Origin: an uncultured Clostridia bacterium
GTDB taxonomy: Bacteria > Bacillota > Clostridia > TANB77 > CAG-508
Length of the DNA: 6,492 bases
Direction: 5' to 3'
Assembly: GCA_934157205.1 (NCBI GenBank)
Contig: CAKPHJ010000042.1
Location: forward strand, 1-6,492
Shown here: one piece after another, positions 5,954 to 6,492 of the stretch
How the letters are laid out: the number at the start of each line of letters is the position of its first letter
Position numbering within the stretch: position 1 is the stretch's first letter
Translations under genes and position numbers: made by a program
Notes under the pieces: model-generated
Told to the model about the DNA's origin: nothing
Database searches by the model: none
Seen by the model: only the letters and a program-made list of their open reading frames with translations

Positions 5954-6229
5954 ATGAAAATAATTAAAGAAGAATTGCAATTTGAGGAAAGCCTTAAACA
6001 AAGACTAAAATTTATATGTGAGTTCTCAAAGGTAACTCCTACTTTTATCAATGGCAGTATTAGAAAAATTGAGAAAACAAATATCTCATATATTGAGCCA
6101 CATAGAGTAATTATAAAAAACATTACATTTCTTGTTTTCAATTATTCTAATGATGTTTATATCTCTAATTTAGTAAATAAAATCCGTTTATCTGAATTAG
6201 AAGAATATTTGGGTCAATTGAAAAAGTAA
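5954..6229 (+). CDS. Small hypothetical protein, unrecognised (91 aa)
   Basis: I do not recognise this protein. It has 91 residues, mixed charge, no signal peptide and no membrane segment. A predicted N-terminal helix (residues 2-26) is followed by strand-like segments (EPHRVIIKNITFLVFNYSNDVYISN) and a C-terminal helix (KIRLSELEEYLGQLKK), an alpha-beta-alpha layout typical of small regulatory or antitoxin-sized proteins. Start choice is uncertain. ATG 5942 is buried against the AAGGAAGG sequence (5934-5941) with no spacing. GTG 5945 is 6 bases after AAAGGA. ATG 5954 has good initiation context but longer spacing. It follows the leader and terminator, so its expression probably depends on read-through or attenuation. 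It precedes a strong terminator, so it is a single-gene unit. Confidence 0.6.
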   Translation: MKIIKEELQFEESLKQRLKFICEFSKVTPTFINGSIRKIEKTNISYIEPHRVIIKNITFLVFNYSNDVYISNLVNKIRLSELEEYLGQLKK

Positions 6230-6256
6230 ATTCTAGTTACCGAGTAAATACTATTT

Positions 6257-6301
6257 ATAAGCAAAAATTTAATGCCAAAACATTGATTTTTGCTTATTTT
6301 T
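6257..6301 (+). terminator. Strong rho-independent terminator after the small gene
   Basis: ATAAGCAAAAAT (6257-6268) and ATTTTTGCTTAT (6286-6297) are perfect 12-bp reverse complements. An inner AATG/CATT stem (6271-6274 and 6281-6284) caps the loop. Five T (6297-6301) follow. The stem also ends with A-rich sequence on its 5' side, so it may terminate transcription from both directions. Confidence 0.85.
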
Positions 6302-6492
6302 AGTGTAAAATGAGAATATAGACAAGAAAAAAAGACGAACTTAAGCGAGTGAATTTAAATTAATTTTTTTGAGTGTAAGACTAATTTCTATTCACTTAAT
6401 TGTGATCGCAACAGCGGCAATATGCAGTTAATGTAAATGCTTCTTGTTAGAATTTTTTAATATATATACTTATAATTGAAGAAGATAAGGCT
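6302..6492. other. Gene-free tail of the window; no supported function
   Basis: No coding frame of useful length is present on either strand. A bulged inverted repeat, TTAAGcgaGTGAAT (6341-6354) against ATTCACTTAA (6400-6409), could fold around a poly-T stretch. The segment GATCGCAACAGCGGCAATATGCAG (about 6404-6427) is less AT-rich than its surroundings. A TATAAT at 6471-6476, and an overlapping TATACT at 6465-6470 with TTGTTA at 6444-6449 (15-base spacer), could be a promoter for a gene beyond the window. An element end could lie here, but I see no convincing match to any terminus. Confidence 0.3.

Noticed and set aside
5929..6141. 70-codon minus-strand frame with hydrophobic stretches
   Set aside because: It is antisense to the small gene. 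Its apparent membrane segments arise from the complement of Lys/Glu-rich codons, and it has no Shine-Dalgarno.
6371..6440. Short cysteine-rich minus-strand peptide ending CRCCDHN
   Set aside because: The frame is preceded by a stop 17 codons upstream, with no start codon or ribosome binding site.
1..6492. CRISPR array, rRNA or tRNA genes
   Set aside because: No regularly spaced direct repeats, rRNA-like conserved segments or cloverleaf folds were seen on either strand.

Overview
The window is very AT-rich, has strong AGGAGG-type ribosome binding sites, and uses TGA as a stop with TGG for tryptophan. This suggests a low-GC Firmicute (Clostridia or gut Bacilli), not a Mycoplasma with the alternative code. 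It looks like the accessory part of an integrative and mobilizable element of the Tn4451/TnpX type. No species or named element can be assigned from the sequence alone.

Layout. Positions 1-2000 (+) hold the mobility module: the C-terminal part of a large serine recombinase that enters from outside the window, a TnpV-family protein, a palindrome-rich intergenic segment that could be an origin of transfer, and a MobC-like ribbon-helix-helix protein. The relaxase that usually follows mobC is not in the window. Positions 2023-3478 (-) hold a convergent two-gene cargo operon, a cytoplasmic class-C-beta-lactamase-fold serine hydrolase followed by a GNAT acetyltransferase. Its end faces mobC across a shared hairpin.

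Positions 3589-5730 (+) hold a two-gene operon read from a promoter with an extended -10. The first gene encodes an HNH endonuclease with an N-terminal cysteine cluster and a long helical C-terminus. The second encodes a protein with an N-terminal Ymh/TIGR02391-type domain carrying an RNPMSH (Rx4H, HEPN-like) motif and a long uncharacterised C-terminus. The 14-base spacing, the position on a mobile element, and the pairing of a DNA-nuclease fold with a likely RNase fold make this the best candidate for an undescribed anti-phage or toxin-antitoxin-like system.

Positions 5741-6301 hold a near-consensus promoter (TTGATA-17-TATAAT), a structured leader of about 135 nt ending in an intrinsic terminator, a short orphan gene of about 91 codons just past that terminator, and a strong terminator after the gene. 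The leader may be a small RNA or an attenuator. The last 190 bases have no gene I can support.
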